This document shows positions 1-8,987 of a stretch of DNA of 64,000 nucleotides, one piece after another. The first letter of the stretch is position 1, and every line of letters begins with the position of its first letter. The notes under the pieces were generated by a model, which worked only from the letters and a program-made list of their open reading frames with translations, did no database searches and was not told the DNA's origin. The stretch is taken from positions 1-64,000 of the forward strand of contig JADJHJ010000011.1 in the NCBI GenBank assembly GCA_016707605.1. Direction: 5' to 3'. The position numbers and the translations under genes are program-made. This stretch comes from Candidatus Promineofilum glycogenicum. Its GTDB lineage: Bacteria > Chloroflexota > Anaerolineae > Promineifilales > Promineifilaceae.

Positions 1-1
1 C

Positions 2-877
2 CAGACGTTCTGGTATCTGGGCCAGTATAGCAAGAACACGGGCACGTCCAACGGCCGCTGGGGAACCTACATTCGCGCCATGTCTTATCCCAATTGCGAC
101 GGCGGCGGCGGCAGCTACCCCAGTGTCGACGTTTCGGCCAAGGCCGGCGGCTCGGCCGGCGGCGTGGCCTTTGCCCCGGCCGACATCCTCCACTATGACG
201 GCACGACCGGCACGTGGTCGATGCTCTTCGACGCCTCCGACGTGGGTATCACCAAGAACGTCAACGCCTTCTATCGCGAGGATCGCACCGGCGCGCCCGA
301 CATCTTCTATCTGACCTTCATCGCCAACCAGACCATCCCCGGCCTGGGCGTCGTGGCCGCCCACGATGTGGTCAAGTTCACGCCTACCTCGCTGGGCAAC
401 ACGACCGCCGGCAGCTTTGCGTTGTACTTCGACGGCTCCGACGTCGGCCTGACGACTTCGGCCGAACGCATCGACACCCTGGGCATGGCCGGCAGCCAAC
501 TGCTCATCAGCACCGTCGGCAACGGCTCCGTGCCCCGCCCCGGCGGCACGCTGGCGTTCGCCGACGAGGACGTCATCGCTTTCACGCCAACGACAACCGG
601 CGCAAACACGGCCGGCACGTGGGCGGCCTACTTCGACGGTTCGACGGTCGGCGGCCTGGCGGCCGAGGACGTCAACGGCTTCTACGACGACCCGGCCGGC
701 GGCGACCTGTACATCTCGCTGCTCAACGCCTTTAACCTGGGCGGTGTCAAGGGTGATGCCGACGACATCGTGCGCCTCTCGCCCAGCAGCGGCGGGGCAT
801 ACACGGCCAGCGTCGTCTGGGATGGCGACGCGACCGGCCACACTGTGCCCCTCGACGCCTTCGAACTGGCACCCTAA
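2..877 (+). CDS. Secreted repeat protein, C-terminal part (gene starts before the window)
   Basis: The frame is open from base 2 with no stop, so the gene begins upstream; only about 291 C-terminal residues are seen. They contain imperfect repeats of roughly 70 residues. Each has a pattern like 'D(D/V)I..(F/L)(T/S)PT..G..TAG(T/S)W', then an 'FDGSDVG' motif, then an acidic 'ED(V/I)(N/D)' turn (FDASDVG, FDGSDVG, FDGSTVG are visible). Repeats like this are common in large secreted proteins of Chloroflexota, but I know of no assigned function. It has no transmembrane anchor at the C terminus. A strong hairpin follows the stop, so it is probably the last gene of its transcript. An internal ATG at 80 is present but need not be the true start. 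Confidence 0.75.
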   Translation, partial: QTFWYLGQYSKNTGTSNGRWGTYIRAMSYPNCDGGGGSYPSVDVSAKAGGSAGGVAFAPADILHYDGTTGTWSMLFDASDVGITKNVNAFYREDRTGAPDIFYLTFIANQTIPGLGVVAAHDVVKFTPTSLGNTTAGSFALYFDGSDVGLTTSAERIDTLGMAGSQLLISTVGNGSVPRPGGTLAFADEDVIAFTPTTTGANTAGTWAAYFDGSTVGGLAAEDVNGFYDDPAGGDLYISLLNAFNLGGVKGDADDIVRLSPSSGGAYTASVVWDGDATGHTVPLDAFELAP

Positions 878-889
878 ACGCCCGACTGC

Positions 890-941
890 GCCCCCGGCGG
901 CGTCCGCCTAGACCAAGGTCGGACGCCGCCGGGGGCCTTTG
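890..941 (+). terminator. Strong GC hairpin terminator
   Basis: An inverted repeat with 17-bp arms (890-906 and 920-936, GCCCCCGGCGGCGTCCG and its complement) lies 13 bp after the stop of the upstream gene. It is followed by CTTT, a weak T tract. Confidence 0.8.
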
Positions 942-1129
942 GGCCGTCGCCTTGCCCACCGCCGCCACACGCCACTCATCTGCCCCCCACCCAGCCGATC
1001 AATTCACGCCTTCTTCGCAGACAGCGCCGCCGACCGCGCCTATAATGGCCCCATCGGCCAGGCCACGGCCGCGCTCCAAATCGCCCGCGGCCGACAGCCG
1101 GCAATCGCGCTTCGCAATCTGCCACTATT

Positions 1130-3372
1130 ATGACCGGTCGTGCCCGTTCTTCGCTCATCGCTACCCTGGCGGCGCTGGTTCTCCTGCTCGGCTTACTGCT
1201 GTCGGCCGGGCGCGATGTCCTGGCGCGCCCCCTACCCGAACCGCAGGCCGGAGCCGCGCCGCAGGCCGTGAACGTGCCGCCCAGCCTGGCCCTGCCCGCG
1301 CTCGTTTCGGCCAACGCCGGCCAGCCGGTTGACCTACCGCTGACCTTTGACCCCGGCACTCACGCCATCGACACCATCTTCTTCGTCCTGTCCTATGACG
1401 CCACGCTGCTGACGCTGGACGAGACGGACGCCAACGGCGACGGTGTCCCCGACAGCATCACCGTCAATCTGCCTGCCGGCTACCGCTTGCTGACATCGCT
1501 GGAGATCAGTGGCGGCGAAGGACGGCTCGAGGTGCTGGTCGATAAACACATCTCGCTCACCGAATCGCTGTCGCCCGGCACGCTGCTGACCGTGACCTTC
1601 GACGTGGCCTGGGTGACGACGCCCCAACTGACCGACGTCACCATTCCCGGCACGCCCGCGCCTTTCTTCGTCAACACCAAGGACAAAGTGGTTCCGGGCA
1701 ACTTCAGCGGCGGCACGGTAGACATCAACCAGATTCCAACCCTGACGCCGACGCCTTCGCGCACGCCGACGGCCACGGCGACGCCTAGCCGGACGCCAAC
1801 GGCCACAGCCACCACGACGCCCACAGCCACAGCCACGCCCAGCCGGACACCGACGGCGACCATCACCGCCACGCCCACGGCCACCAATACCAGCACGCCC
1901 ACACCTACGCCAACGGCCACGGCCAGCGCCACGCCGACACCAATTAGCACTGCCACGGCCACGGCTACATCGACCACAGCGCCGACCGCCACAGCGACAG
2001 CGACGCCAACCGCCACCGGCACGACCGGCCCCACACCCACAGCCACGGCCACACCCACGGCCACCGGCACGCCCACCGCCACCAGCACCGCCACGACGAG
2101 GCCACGCCCACCGCCACCAGCACGACCGGCCCCACACCGACAGCCACGGCCACAGCCACGGCCACCGGCACGCCCACCGCCACGACGAGGGCAACGCCTA
2201 CCGCCACCAGCACGACCGGCCCCACACCGACAGCCACCGCGACCGGCACGCCGACCGCCACGGCCACACCCGCGCCCGTCTACTTGCCGGCGCTGCTGTT
2301 CGGCGCATCAGCCACGCCCACGGCGACCGCCACGCGCCCGCCCACGGCGACGCCGACAGCCACGGCCACACGCCCGCCAACCGCCACACCGACAGCCACG
2401 GCGACGCGCCCGCCCGCGGCCACGGCCACACCGACGCCCACCGCTACCCGAACGCCCAAACCGACCGTGACCGCCACCAGCACGGCGACGGCCACAACCA
2501 CGCCGTCGGCGACGCCGACCGCCTCGGTAACGCCGACGCCCTCGGTGACGCCGACCGCCTCATTGACCCCGACGCCCTCGCGGACGCCAACCGCCTCGCC
2601 CACGGCCGCGCCCGTCTTCCTGCCGGCGCTGCTCTACGGCGCGTCGCCCACACCCACGCCGACGCCGACGGCCACAGCCACCGCGACGGCTACGGCCACG
2701 CCCACGGCCACTAATACCCGGCCGCCGACGGCCACACCAACGGCCTCGCCCACCGGCACGCCGACGCGCCCGCCGACCATCACCCCGACGCCCAGCCGGA
2801 CGCCAACGGCGACCGCCACGGCCACGCGCCCACCCGACCGTTGCGTCGATCTGATCGCCAACGGCGGCTTTGAAGGCAGCGGCGGCTGGCAGATCAACAA
2901 CACCGTCTTCCCGGCGCGCATCGTCGCCGCCCCGGTCTATAGCGGGCTGCGTGCCCTGCAAGCGGGCATCGTTCTGCCGGCCGACAACGTCTACAGCTAC
3001 TCATCGGCCCAGCAAACGATCTTCATCCCCGCCGGGCCGCCGTCGGTCGCCCTCAGCTTCCAACTGCTGGCCACGACGACCGGCGTCCGCGCCGCCCGCC
3101 TGACGCCGCCGGCCATCGTGCCCACCTCGCCGCTCGACCGGACGCAACTGTCCGACGACGTGCAGATGGTGCTGCTGTTCGATAGCGGCGGGCAGCAGCA
3201 CGTGCTGCTCTTCCAGCGGCAGTGGTACGGCCAGTGGCAGCGCCACGTCGTCGACCTGTCGGCCTTCCGCGGCCAGGCGGTGACGCTCTACTTTGGGGTG
3301 TTCAACAATGGGGTTGGGGGTATCACCGGCATGGCCGTTGATGAGGTGGCCGTGACCTACTGCCTACCCTAG
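1130..3372 (+). CDS. Secreted cohesin-like protein with long Thr/Pro/Ala linker (one frameshift)
   Basis: Two overlapping reading frames (1130-2470 and 2284-3372) make one protein of about 747 residues if one base is restored. Residues 1-32 are a signal peptide (hydrophobic LAALVLLLGLLLSAG). Residues about 45-190 resemble a cohesin-type beta-sandwich ('FVLSYDATLLTLDETDANGDG', then 'GTLLTVTFDV'). A very long PTATATPT linker follows. The C-terminal 170 residues form a jelly-roll-like domain starting 'NGGFEGSGGW'. Two copies of a YLPALLFGAS / FLPALLYGAS motif are embedded in the linker. The frame breaks near 2099-2102: ACGACGAGG-CCACG, against ACGACGAGGGCAACG in the intact linker repeat at 2182. 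One G is missing from a GGG run, which could be slippage or sequencing error. Likely an exported surface or matrix protein; ligand unknown. Confidence 0.7.
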
Positions 3373-3375
3373 CGC

Positions 3376-3460
3376 GGTGCATCCCACTTTCTTGAGTGGG
3401 TTGCACCTTCTTCCTTATGCAACAAGAAGGTGCGATGCACCTCAGAAGGTGCAACGCACC
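3376..3460. repeat. GGTGC-family palindromic repeat (one full and two half units)
   Basis: A 32-nt palindrome (3376-3407; half-arm GGTGCATCCCACTTTC) is followed by two 13-nt mini-palindromes, GGTGCGATGCACC (3429-3441) and GGTGCAACGCACC (3448-3460). The same unit recurs near 46.9-47.0 kb and 53.4-53.5 kb. It lies between two convergent genes. Confidence 0.85.
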
Positions 3461-3481
3461 GCGGAGGGGGCAACGCGCCGA

Positions 3482-5701
3482 TCAGCGTTCGGCGCGGGTG
3501 GCGGCCAGGCGGAAGCCGATCGACCCCTGGCAGTGCCACGGGTTGGCCGCGCCGCGCAGCCAGGACGTCTCCGGGTCGGCCCACGACCCGCCCTTCAGCA
3601 CCAGCAACTCCTGGTCGCGGTCATAGGGCGTGGACGTCCACTCCCAGACGTTGCCGGCCATGTCGGCCGCGCCATAGGGGCTGTCGCCGTGGGGCGAGAA
3701 GCGGCCGACCGGCGACGTGCTACCCATCAGCCCGCCATAGTTGAGCAACTCGACGCCCGGCTTGCCGTTGCCCCACGGGAAGACGCGGCTATCCGCGCCG
3801 CGGGCCGCCTTCTCCCACTCCATCTCCGTCGGCAGCCGCAGCCCGGCCCATTGGGCAAAGGCCAGCGCGTCGGCCGAACTGACCTGGACGACGGGATGAC
3901 TCCAGCGGCGCTCGATGGACGAGTCCGGCCCGTCCGGCTGCCGCCAATAAGCGCCGGCCAGCCGCACCCAGCGCTTCTGGCGCAAGACACGACTGTAGCC
4001 CTTCTGTTCGGCCGTCGTCCGGTAGCCGGTGGCGCGCACGAAGTGGTCGAACTGGGTATTGGTCACTTCGTAGCGGCCAATCCAGTAAGCGCCCAACTCA
4101 ATGGGCTGGCGGCTCTCGCTGAAGAAGAACGGCCCGGCCGGCACACGCACAAAGTCGATGCCGCTGCGTTGGTGCGTCCAGCGCTCGGCCGATTCAGCGC
4201 TGACGGATTTCTCGGCGATGGCGCGAAAACCGATGTAGGGCGTTTGGCGTGCGCCATGAGCTTCCAGCCGCGAGTGAACGGTGTTGTTCTCGGCCACAAA
4301 AGGCCATGCGCCGCCGCGCACAACACGAACGCCGTCGCCCTCGCCGGCGGTGCTCGTCCACTCGGCGACGTTGCCGGCCATATCGCCGCAGCCGTAAGGG
4401 CTATCGCCTCGGGGCGAATAGCGGCCCACGGGCGAGGTGCCCAGAGTGGCGTGGTCGCAATTGCACAGCTCGGCCGACGGCGGATCGTTGCCCCAGGGAT
4501 AGTCCCGTCCGTCGCTGCCGCGCGCCGCCTTCTCCCACTCCGTCTCCGTCGCCAGACGCATCTCCGCCCATTCGCAAAACGCCTGCGCGTCGGCCCAGCG
4601 CACCAACACGACTGGGTGCGCGGCTTTGCCATGCGGGTACTCGCGCCGCTCGCGGTCCCAGTTATAGGCCGCGGCCCAATCGGCGGCCACTTGGGGCACG
4701 GGGTACTGCGGGTTAGCGTCGAGGAAACGCTTGTACTCGGCGTTAGTCACCTGATAGCGGCCGATCCAGAACTCTTCCGTCTGCGCCGGCTTACGATCTG
4801 GCCCGTATTGGAACTGTCCGGCCGGAATGCGGGTTAGCGCCATACCCGTCTTGGGGTGAATACGGTAAGTCGGTTGGCGCGAATAGTCGTCGGACACGGG
4901 ACCGGGCAGGACAACCGGCGCCGGCGCGGGCGCCGGCAGTGGCGCGGGGGGCGGTAGGGCGGCGGTGCGCTTGGGCGGCTCAGGCGCGGGCAGCGGGGGG
5001 ATGGGCGGGCGCGTCAGGCTGGGCAGCCTACGGTTGGCCAGCCGTTTCAGCACCCCCGGCAAATCCTTGTCGTAGTTGCGGAACGAAATGGCCTGATAGG
5101 CCGACCAGGTGATCGGCGTCTCGGCCTCGGCCACTTCGAGCGGCACGATCTCCATGCGCAGCCGCCGCTCCAGGTTGATGGCCAGATTCATCTCGTAGCG
5201 CACCCAGGTCGACTGCACCGCCTGGGGGGTGATGAGGACGACGAAGATGCCGCTGATATCCAGCCCGCGGCCGATCGCCTCCACCCACTGCTCGCCGGGC
5301 AAGATGCTCTCGGGGGCAATCCAGATCGGCCGGCCGGCTTCTTTGAGGGCATCGGCCAGGCGGTGGGCCAGTTCGGCGTCTTCCTGGGCGTGACTGATGA
5401 AGATGCGGCGCGTCAGGCGCGTCGAGGTGGGTTCCGGCGTCGGCGGCGGGGGTGGCAGAGGCGGGAAACGGACCTTGAATTGCTCCTCCCGCACTTTGTT
5501 CAGCGCGACAATCAGATGTTGGCGCTGACCGCGGCGGTCGGCGAAGGCAATGAGCAAACGCGCCTTGCGGCCGACGGGCATCCCCGGCCCAAACTCCTGC
5601 GAGGCGCCCGGAAAGTAGTCGAAGCAGAAGTCCTCCAGCTCATCATCGCTGAAGGCTTCGATAAAGAACTGTCGCAGTTGATCGTTTGGAATGTCCATCA
5701 C
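3482..5701 (-). CDS. EAD-TIR-FGE-FGE multidomain protein, putative immune or signalling effector
   Basis: The product has 739 residues. Residues 1-85 form a small helical domain ('DDELEDFCFDYFPG') resembling the death-like effector-associated domains (EADs) of bacterial conflict systems. After a proline linker, residues about 98-230 are a TIR domain: it starts IFISHAQEDAELA and has the S-T-W-V-R-Y-E motif with Glu170 at the usual NADase catalytic position. After a second proline-rich linker come two FGE-sulfatase/C-type-lectin-fold domains (about 300-500 and 510-735). Each has the family signatures 'PVVLVRWADAQAFCEWA', 'ETEWEKAARG' and 'DMAGNV(A/W)EWTST', and each ends in 'GFRA/GFRLA'. Neither keeps the paired active-site cysteines of formylglycine-generating enzyme, so they more likely bind a ligand than modify a protein. 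No transmembrane segment is seen; probably cytosolic. It stands alone, divergent from the regulator at 5857. Confidence 0.85.
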   Translation of the reverse strand: MMDIPNDQLRQFFIEAFSDDELEDFCFDYFPGASQEFGPGMPVGRKARLLIAFADRRGQRQHLIVALNKVREEQFKVRFPPLPPPPPTPEPTSTRLTRRIFISHAQEDAELAHRLADALKEAGRPIWIAPESILPGEQWVEAIGRGLDISGIFVVLITPQAVQSTWVRYEMNLAINLERRLRMEIVPLEVAEAETPITWSAYQAISFRNYDKDLPGVLKRLANRRLPSLTRPPIPPLPAPEPPKRTAALPPPAPLPAPAPAPVVLPGPVSDDYSRQPTYRIHPKTGMALTRIPAGQFQYGPDRKPAQTEEFWIGRYQVTNAEYKRFLDANPQYPVPQVAADWAAAYNWDRERREYPHGKAAHPVVLVRWADAQAFCEWAEMRLATETEWEKAARGSDGRDYPWGNDPPSAELCNCDHATLGTSPVGRYSPRGDSPYGCGDMAGNVAEWTSTAGEGDGVRVVRGGAWPFVAENNTVHSRLEAHGARQTPYIGFRAIAEKSVSAESAERWTHQRSGIDFVRVPAGPFFFSESRQPIELGAYWIGRYEVTNTQFDHFVRATGYRTTAEQKGYSRVLRQKRWVRLAGAYWRQPDGPDSSIERRWSHPVVQVSSADALAFAQWAGLRLPTEMEWEKAARGADSRVFPWGNGKPGVELLNYGGLMGSTSPVGRFSPHGDSPYGAADMAGNVWEWTSTPYDRDQELLVLKGGSWADPETSWLRGAANPWHCQGSIGFRLAATRAER

Positions 5702-5777
5702 TGAACCACGCGCTGATTGTCATATGATAGCCGAACAGTTGCCGCCACACAATGCTTGTTGTCCCGTATAGGACGGG

Positions 5778-5811
5778 ATCATTCCTGTCCTTCGCCCCAG
5801 GCGGGAATGAT
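5778..5811. promoter_or_regulatory. Inverted repeat between divergent genes
   Basis: ATCATTCC (5778-5785) and GGAATGAT (5804-5811) form an 8-bp inverted repeat with an 18-bp spacer in the 155-bp region between the TIR-FGE gene and the REC-PP2C gene. It is placed as an operator would be, but no regulator can be assigned from the sequence. Confidence 0.3.
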
Positions 5812-5856
5812 TCTGCCCCATGCAGCGTTGTGCTATAATCGGCCACGAGTAACGCC

Positions 5857-7731
5857 ATGACCATTCGCATTATCATCGCCGATGACCACAGTGTCGTGCG
5901 CCAGGGGCTGCGCATGTTCCTCGGCCTCGATCCCGAACTGGAGGTCGTCGGCGAGGCCGTCAACGGCGCGGAAGCCGTAGCCCGCGCCGAGGCGCTGCGG
6001 CCGGACGTGGTGCTGATGGACCTGATCATGCCGGTGATGAGCGGGCTGGAGGCCACGGCCGAGATTCGCCGCCGCGGCCTGCCGACGCAGGTCATCGTCG
6101 TTACCAGCGTCATTGAAGAGGCGGCCGTCACCGCCGTCATCCGCGCCGGGGCCATCGGCTACCTGCTGAAGGACACCGAGGCCGACGAACTGCGCCGGGC
6201 CATCAAGGCCGCCGCCGCCGGTCGCGCCCAACTTTCGCCACAGATCGCCGCCCGCCTGCTGGCCGAGACGCAGAACAGCCGCGCCGAGACCCTGACCGAC
6301 CGCGAGAACGAGGTGCTGCGCCTGGCGGCCGAGGGGCTGAGCGACCAGGAGATCGCCCTGCGCCTGCTCGTCTCCGAGCCGGTCGTCCACTCCCACGTCG
6401 CCGGCATCGTCGAGCGGCTGCGGCTGGCCGACCGGTCGCAAACGCTGCTGCTCGACTTCGCCAACCGCGCCCAGAGCCACCACGATCCCACCGGGCTACT
6501 TGACTTCCTGGTGGCGGAGATTCCGCGCTTGCTAGAGGCCGACGCCGCCGTGCTGCTGTTGCCGGAGGCGAGCGACGGCCGGCTGACGCGCCGCGCCGCC
6601 CATAACTGGCCCGCCGCGCCGACGGCCGCTTGCCCCCACGGGGCCATCGTGGCCTTCGAGACTCGTCAGCCGTGGCCAGAGCAGTTGGCAGTTGTCAGTG
6701 ATCAGTTGCCAGTGGCCACTGGTCAGTTGCCAGTTGAAGACCAGTCCGCAACCGCGGTAACTGACAACTATCAACTGACAACTGACAACTCCTCTTCGCT
6801 GACAACTGACAACTACCAACTGACAACTACTTTCATCCCCTTGCTCATCGGCGGCGGGGCCATTGGCGTGCTGGGGCTGGGCCTGGGCCCGCCGCGTCGG
6901 CTGAACGAGGACGAGTTGCGCTTCGCCCGCCTGCTGGCCAACCAGGCCGCGCTGAGCGTCGAGCAGGCGCGACTGCACCGCGTGGAAAGCCAGGGGCAGC
7001 GCATGGAGCGTGAACTCCAGCAGGCCCGCCGCATCCAGATGAGCCTGCTGCCCGGCGCTTACCCGCAACTGCCCGGCTACGACTTCGCCGCCGCTTACGA
7101 ATCGGCGCGCGAGATCGGCGGCGATCTCTACGACTTCATCGACTGGCCCAACGACCCGACCCGCGTCGGCCTACTCATCGCCGACGTTAGCGGCAAGGGC
7201 ACGGCGGCGGCGCTGTTCATGGCCCACAGCCGGGCGATGATCCGCGGCGCAGCCCAGACCCAGCCCGGCCCGGCGGCCACGCTGGCCACGGCCAACGTCC
7301 AGATCGCCCGCGACAACCACGCCATGCTGTTCGTCAGCGCCTTCTACGCCGTGCTCGACGCCGCCGACGGCCGCCTGACCTTCGCCAATGCCGGCCACAA
7401 CGTCCCCCTTGTTCGCCGCGCCGATGGCCGGGTGGATGAGGTCATGAGCCGCGGCATGGTGTTGGGCATTATGGACGACATGACCTACGACGAGGCGGCC
7501 GATACCTTGGCCCCCGGTGACATTCTGTTACTCTATACCGACGGCATCACCGAGGCGATGGACGCCGCCGGCAACTTGTTCGGCAAGGACCGGCTGGTTG
7601 AGGCCGTCCGCCACGCCACACCGGCCACGGCCCGCCACCTCATTGACGCCATCCTCGCCGCCGTCCGCGCCTACGTCGGCGACACGCCACAGGCGGACGA
7701 CCTGACCATCGTCACGGTAAAAAGAACTTAG
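5857..7731 (+). CDS. Fusion regulator: REC - LuxR-type HTH - GAF - PP2C (SpoIIE-type) phosphatase
   Basis: The product has 624 residues. Residues 1-120 are a receiver domain with acidic pair Asp9/Asp10 and phospho-acceptor Asp55 in 'VVLMDLIMP'. Residues about 145-200 are a LuxR-type helix-turn-helix ('LTDRENEVLRLAAEGLSDQE'). Residues about 210-375 are a GAF-like domain, and 385-624 a PP2C/SpoIIE phosphatase with 'REIGGDLYDF', 'IADVSGKG', 'NAGHN' and 'TDGITEA' plus the C-terminal 'QADDLTIV' metal site. The phosphatase half resembles RsbU-type enzymes that control partner-switching anti-sigma systems. Combining it with a DNA-binding domain is uncommon. About 50 residues (275-325) are encoded by an AACTGAC-type repeat inside the GAF region. 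The next gene, a related response regulator, follows after 5 bp, so the two are probably co-transcribed. Confidence 0.9.
   Translation: MTIRIIIADDHSVVRQGLRMFLGLDPELEVVGEAVNGAEAVARAEALRPDVVLMDLIMPVMSGLEATAEIRRRGLPTQVIVVTSVIEEAAVTAVIRAGAIGYLLKDTEADELRRAIKAAAAGRAQLSPQIAARLLAETQNSRAETLTDRENEVLRLAAEGLSDQEIALRLLVSEPVVHSHVAGIVERLRLADRSQTLLLDFANRAQSHHDPTGLLDFLVAEIPRLLEADAAVLLLPEASDGRLTRRAAHNWPAAPTAACPHGAIVAFETRQPWPEQLAVVSDQLPVATGQLPVEDQSATAVTDNYQLTTDNSSSLTTDNYQLTTTFIPLLIGGGAIGVLGLGLGPPRRLNEDELRFARLLANQAALSVEQARLHRVESQGQRMERELQQARRIQMSLLPGAYPQLPGYDFAAAYESAREIGGDLYDFIDWPNDPTRVGLLIADVSGKGTAAALFMAHSRAMIRGAAQTQPGPAATLATANVQIARDNHAMLFVSAFYAVLDAADGRLTFANAGHNVPLVRRADGRVDEVMSRGMVLGIMDDMTYDEAADTLAPGDILLLYTDGITEAMDAAGNLFGKDRLVEAVRHATPATARHLIDAILAAVRAYVGDTPQADDLTIVTVKRT
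6681..6830. repeat. AACTGAC heptamer palindrome inside a coding gene
   Basis: Left arm 6681-6736 repeats CAGTTG(C/G)CAGT words and right arm 6757-6830 repeats AACTGACAACTGAC words, giving a 150-nt inverted structure. Its length is a multiple of three, and it is read through as low-complexity peptide (...TDNYQLTTDN...) in the GAF region of the REC-PP2C gene. Confidence 0.9.
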
Positions 7732-7736
7732 AAACT

Positions 7737-8384
7737 ATGTCAATTCGTATTCTCCTGGTCGATGACCACAGCGTCGTGCTCGACGGCCTGCGCATGTTCC
7801 TGGGGCTAGACCCGGAACTGGAGATCGTCGGGCAGGCGGCCGACGGGACCGAGGCCGTGCGGCTGGCCCACGCCCTGCGGCCGGACGTGGTGCTCATGGA
7901 CTTGCTCATGCCGGTCATGGACGGCATCACTGCCACCGGCCTCATCCGCCGCGAACTGCCTGAAGTCGAAGTCGTGGCCCTGACCAGCGTGCTGGAAGAC
8001 GAAAAGGTCATCGGGGCCATTCGCGCCGGGGCCATCGGTTATCTATTGAAGGACACCGAGGCCGACGATTTGCGCCGGGCCATCAAGGCCGCCGCCGCCG
8101 GGCAGGTGCAGTTGTCGCCGCAGGTCGTCGAACGGCTGCTACACGAAGTCAGAGAGCCGGAACCGCCGGAGCAACTGGGCGACCACGAGCAGGAAGTCCT
8201 GCGCTTGCTGGCCCGCGGCCGATCCAACGACGAGATCGCCCGCGCCCTCCACGTCCAGGAGAAGACGGTCAAGTCGCTCGTCGGCGGCATCCTGGCCAAG
8301 CTCGGCGTCCCCAGCCGCACCCAGGCCGCCCTCTACGCCGTCCGCACCGGGCTGGTGACGCTGGACGAAACGGCAGCTATGTAA
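7737..8384 (+). CDS. NarL/FixJ-family response regulator
   Basis: The product has 215 residues. Receiver domain 1-120 has Asp9/Asp10, phospho-acceptor Asp55 in 'VVLMDLLMP', and the conserved Thr and Lys ('TSVLED', 'LLKDTEAD'). LuxR-type HTH at about 145-205 ('HEQEVLRLLARGRSNDEIA', 'KTVKSLVGGILAKLGV'). The receiver is a close paralogue of that in the preceding gene: the stretches 'LRMFLGLDPELE' and 'GAIGYLLKDTEAD' are shared, so this is probably a local duplication. With a 5-bp gap it likely shares that gene's promoter. No histidine kinase gene is adjacent. Confidence 0.92.
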   Translation: MSIRILLVDDHSVVLDGLRMFLGLDPELEIVGQAADGTEAVRLAHALRPDVVLMDLLMPVMDGITATGLIRRELPEVEVVALTSVLEDEKVIGAIRAGAIGYLLKDTEADDLRRAIKAAAAGQVQLSPQVVERLLHEVREPEPPEQLGDHEQEVLRLLARGRSNDEIARALHVQEKTVKSLVGGILAKLGVPSRTQAALYAVRTGLVTLDETAAM

Positions 8385-8391
8385 ACCTGGC

Positions 8392-8919
8392 ATGCTCCTG
8401 CATACCCCCCGCCTCCTCCTGCGCGACTTCGTGCCCGGCGACTGGCCGGCCGTCTATGCCTATCAGCGCGACCCACGCTACCTGCGCCTGTACGAATGGA
8501 CCGACCGCACGCCGGACGAGGTGCAGGCGTTCGTGCAGATGTTCGTCGACCAGCAAGCCGAACAGCCGCGCACCCGCTTCCAACTGGCCGTAACCCTGCC
8601 CGCATCGGGCGAAGTGATCGGCAACTGCGGCATTCGTCTGACGGCCGCCGGCAGCCACGAGGCCGAGATCGGCTATGAGTTGTCGCCCAACCAGTGGGGC
8701 CGCGGCTACGCCACCGAGGCCGTGGCGGCGATCCTCCGCTTCGGCTTCACCGAACTGGGCGTCCACCGGGTTAGCGCCTGGTTGGTGGCCGACAACGTCG
8801 CCTCGGCCCGCGTCTTGGAGAAGAATGGCTTTCAACTGGAGGGGCGGCTGCGCGACAAGGAACGCTACAAGGGGCGGTATTGGGATGTGTTGATGTATGC
8901 GCGGGTGGCGGAAGAGTAG
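8392..8919 (+). CDS. GNAT N-acetyltransferase, RimJ/RimL type
   Basis: The product has 175 residues, full length for the family. It starts 'LLHTPRLLLRDF', typical of RimJ/RimL-like enzymes. The acetyl-CoA pyrophosphate loop is seen as 'NQWGRGYATEAVAA', followed by 'RVSAWLVADNVASARVLEKNGF', the usual motif-B ending. Such proteins acetylate ribosomal-protein N termini or small amines; the substrate here is unknown. It begins 7 bp after the upstream regulator, so it may be the third gene of the same operon. Confidence 0.85.
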   Translation: MLLHTPRLLLRDFVPGDWPAVYAYQRDPRYLRLYEWTDRTPDEVQAFVQMFVDQQAEQPRTRFQLAVTLPASGEVIGNCGIRLTAAGSHEAEIGYELSPNQWGRGYATEAVAAILRFGFTELGVHRVSAWLVADNVASARVLEKNGFQLEGRLRDKERYKGRYWDVLMYARVAEE

Positions 8920-8987
8920 AGGCTAAGGTATAGTCAGCATGGGAACGGATCGCTCTCACCACGCGCATTTCATCAAGGAGCCAACCC

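Noticed and set aside
1480..2094. Val/Ala/Gly repeat protein on the minus strand
   Set aside because: It is the antisense reading of the PTATATPT linker; periodic frames are expected there.
3482..3640. DGR variable region at the end of the TIR-FGE gene
   Set aside because: The fold is right, but no reverse transcriptase or template repeat is seen in the window and the codons are not rich in AAC/AAT; left only as a check in the findings.
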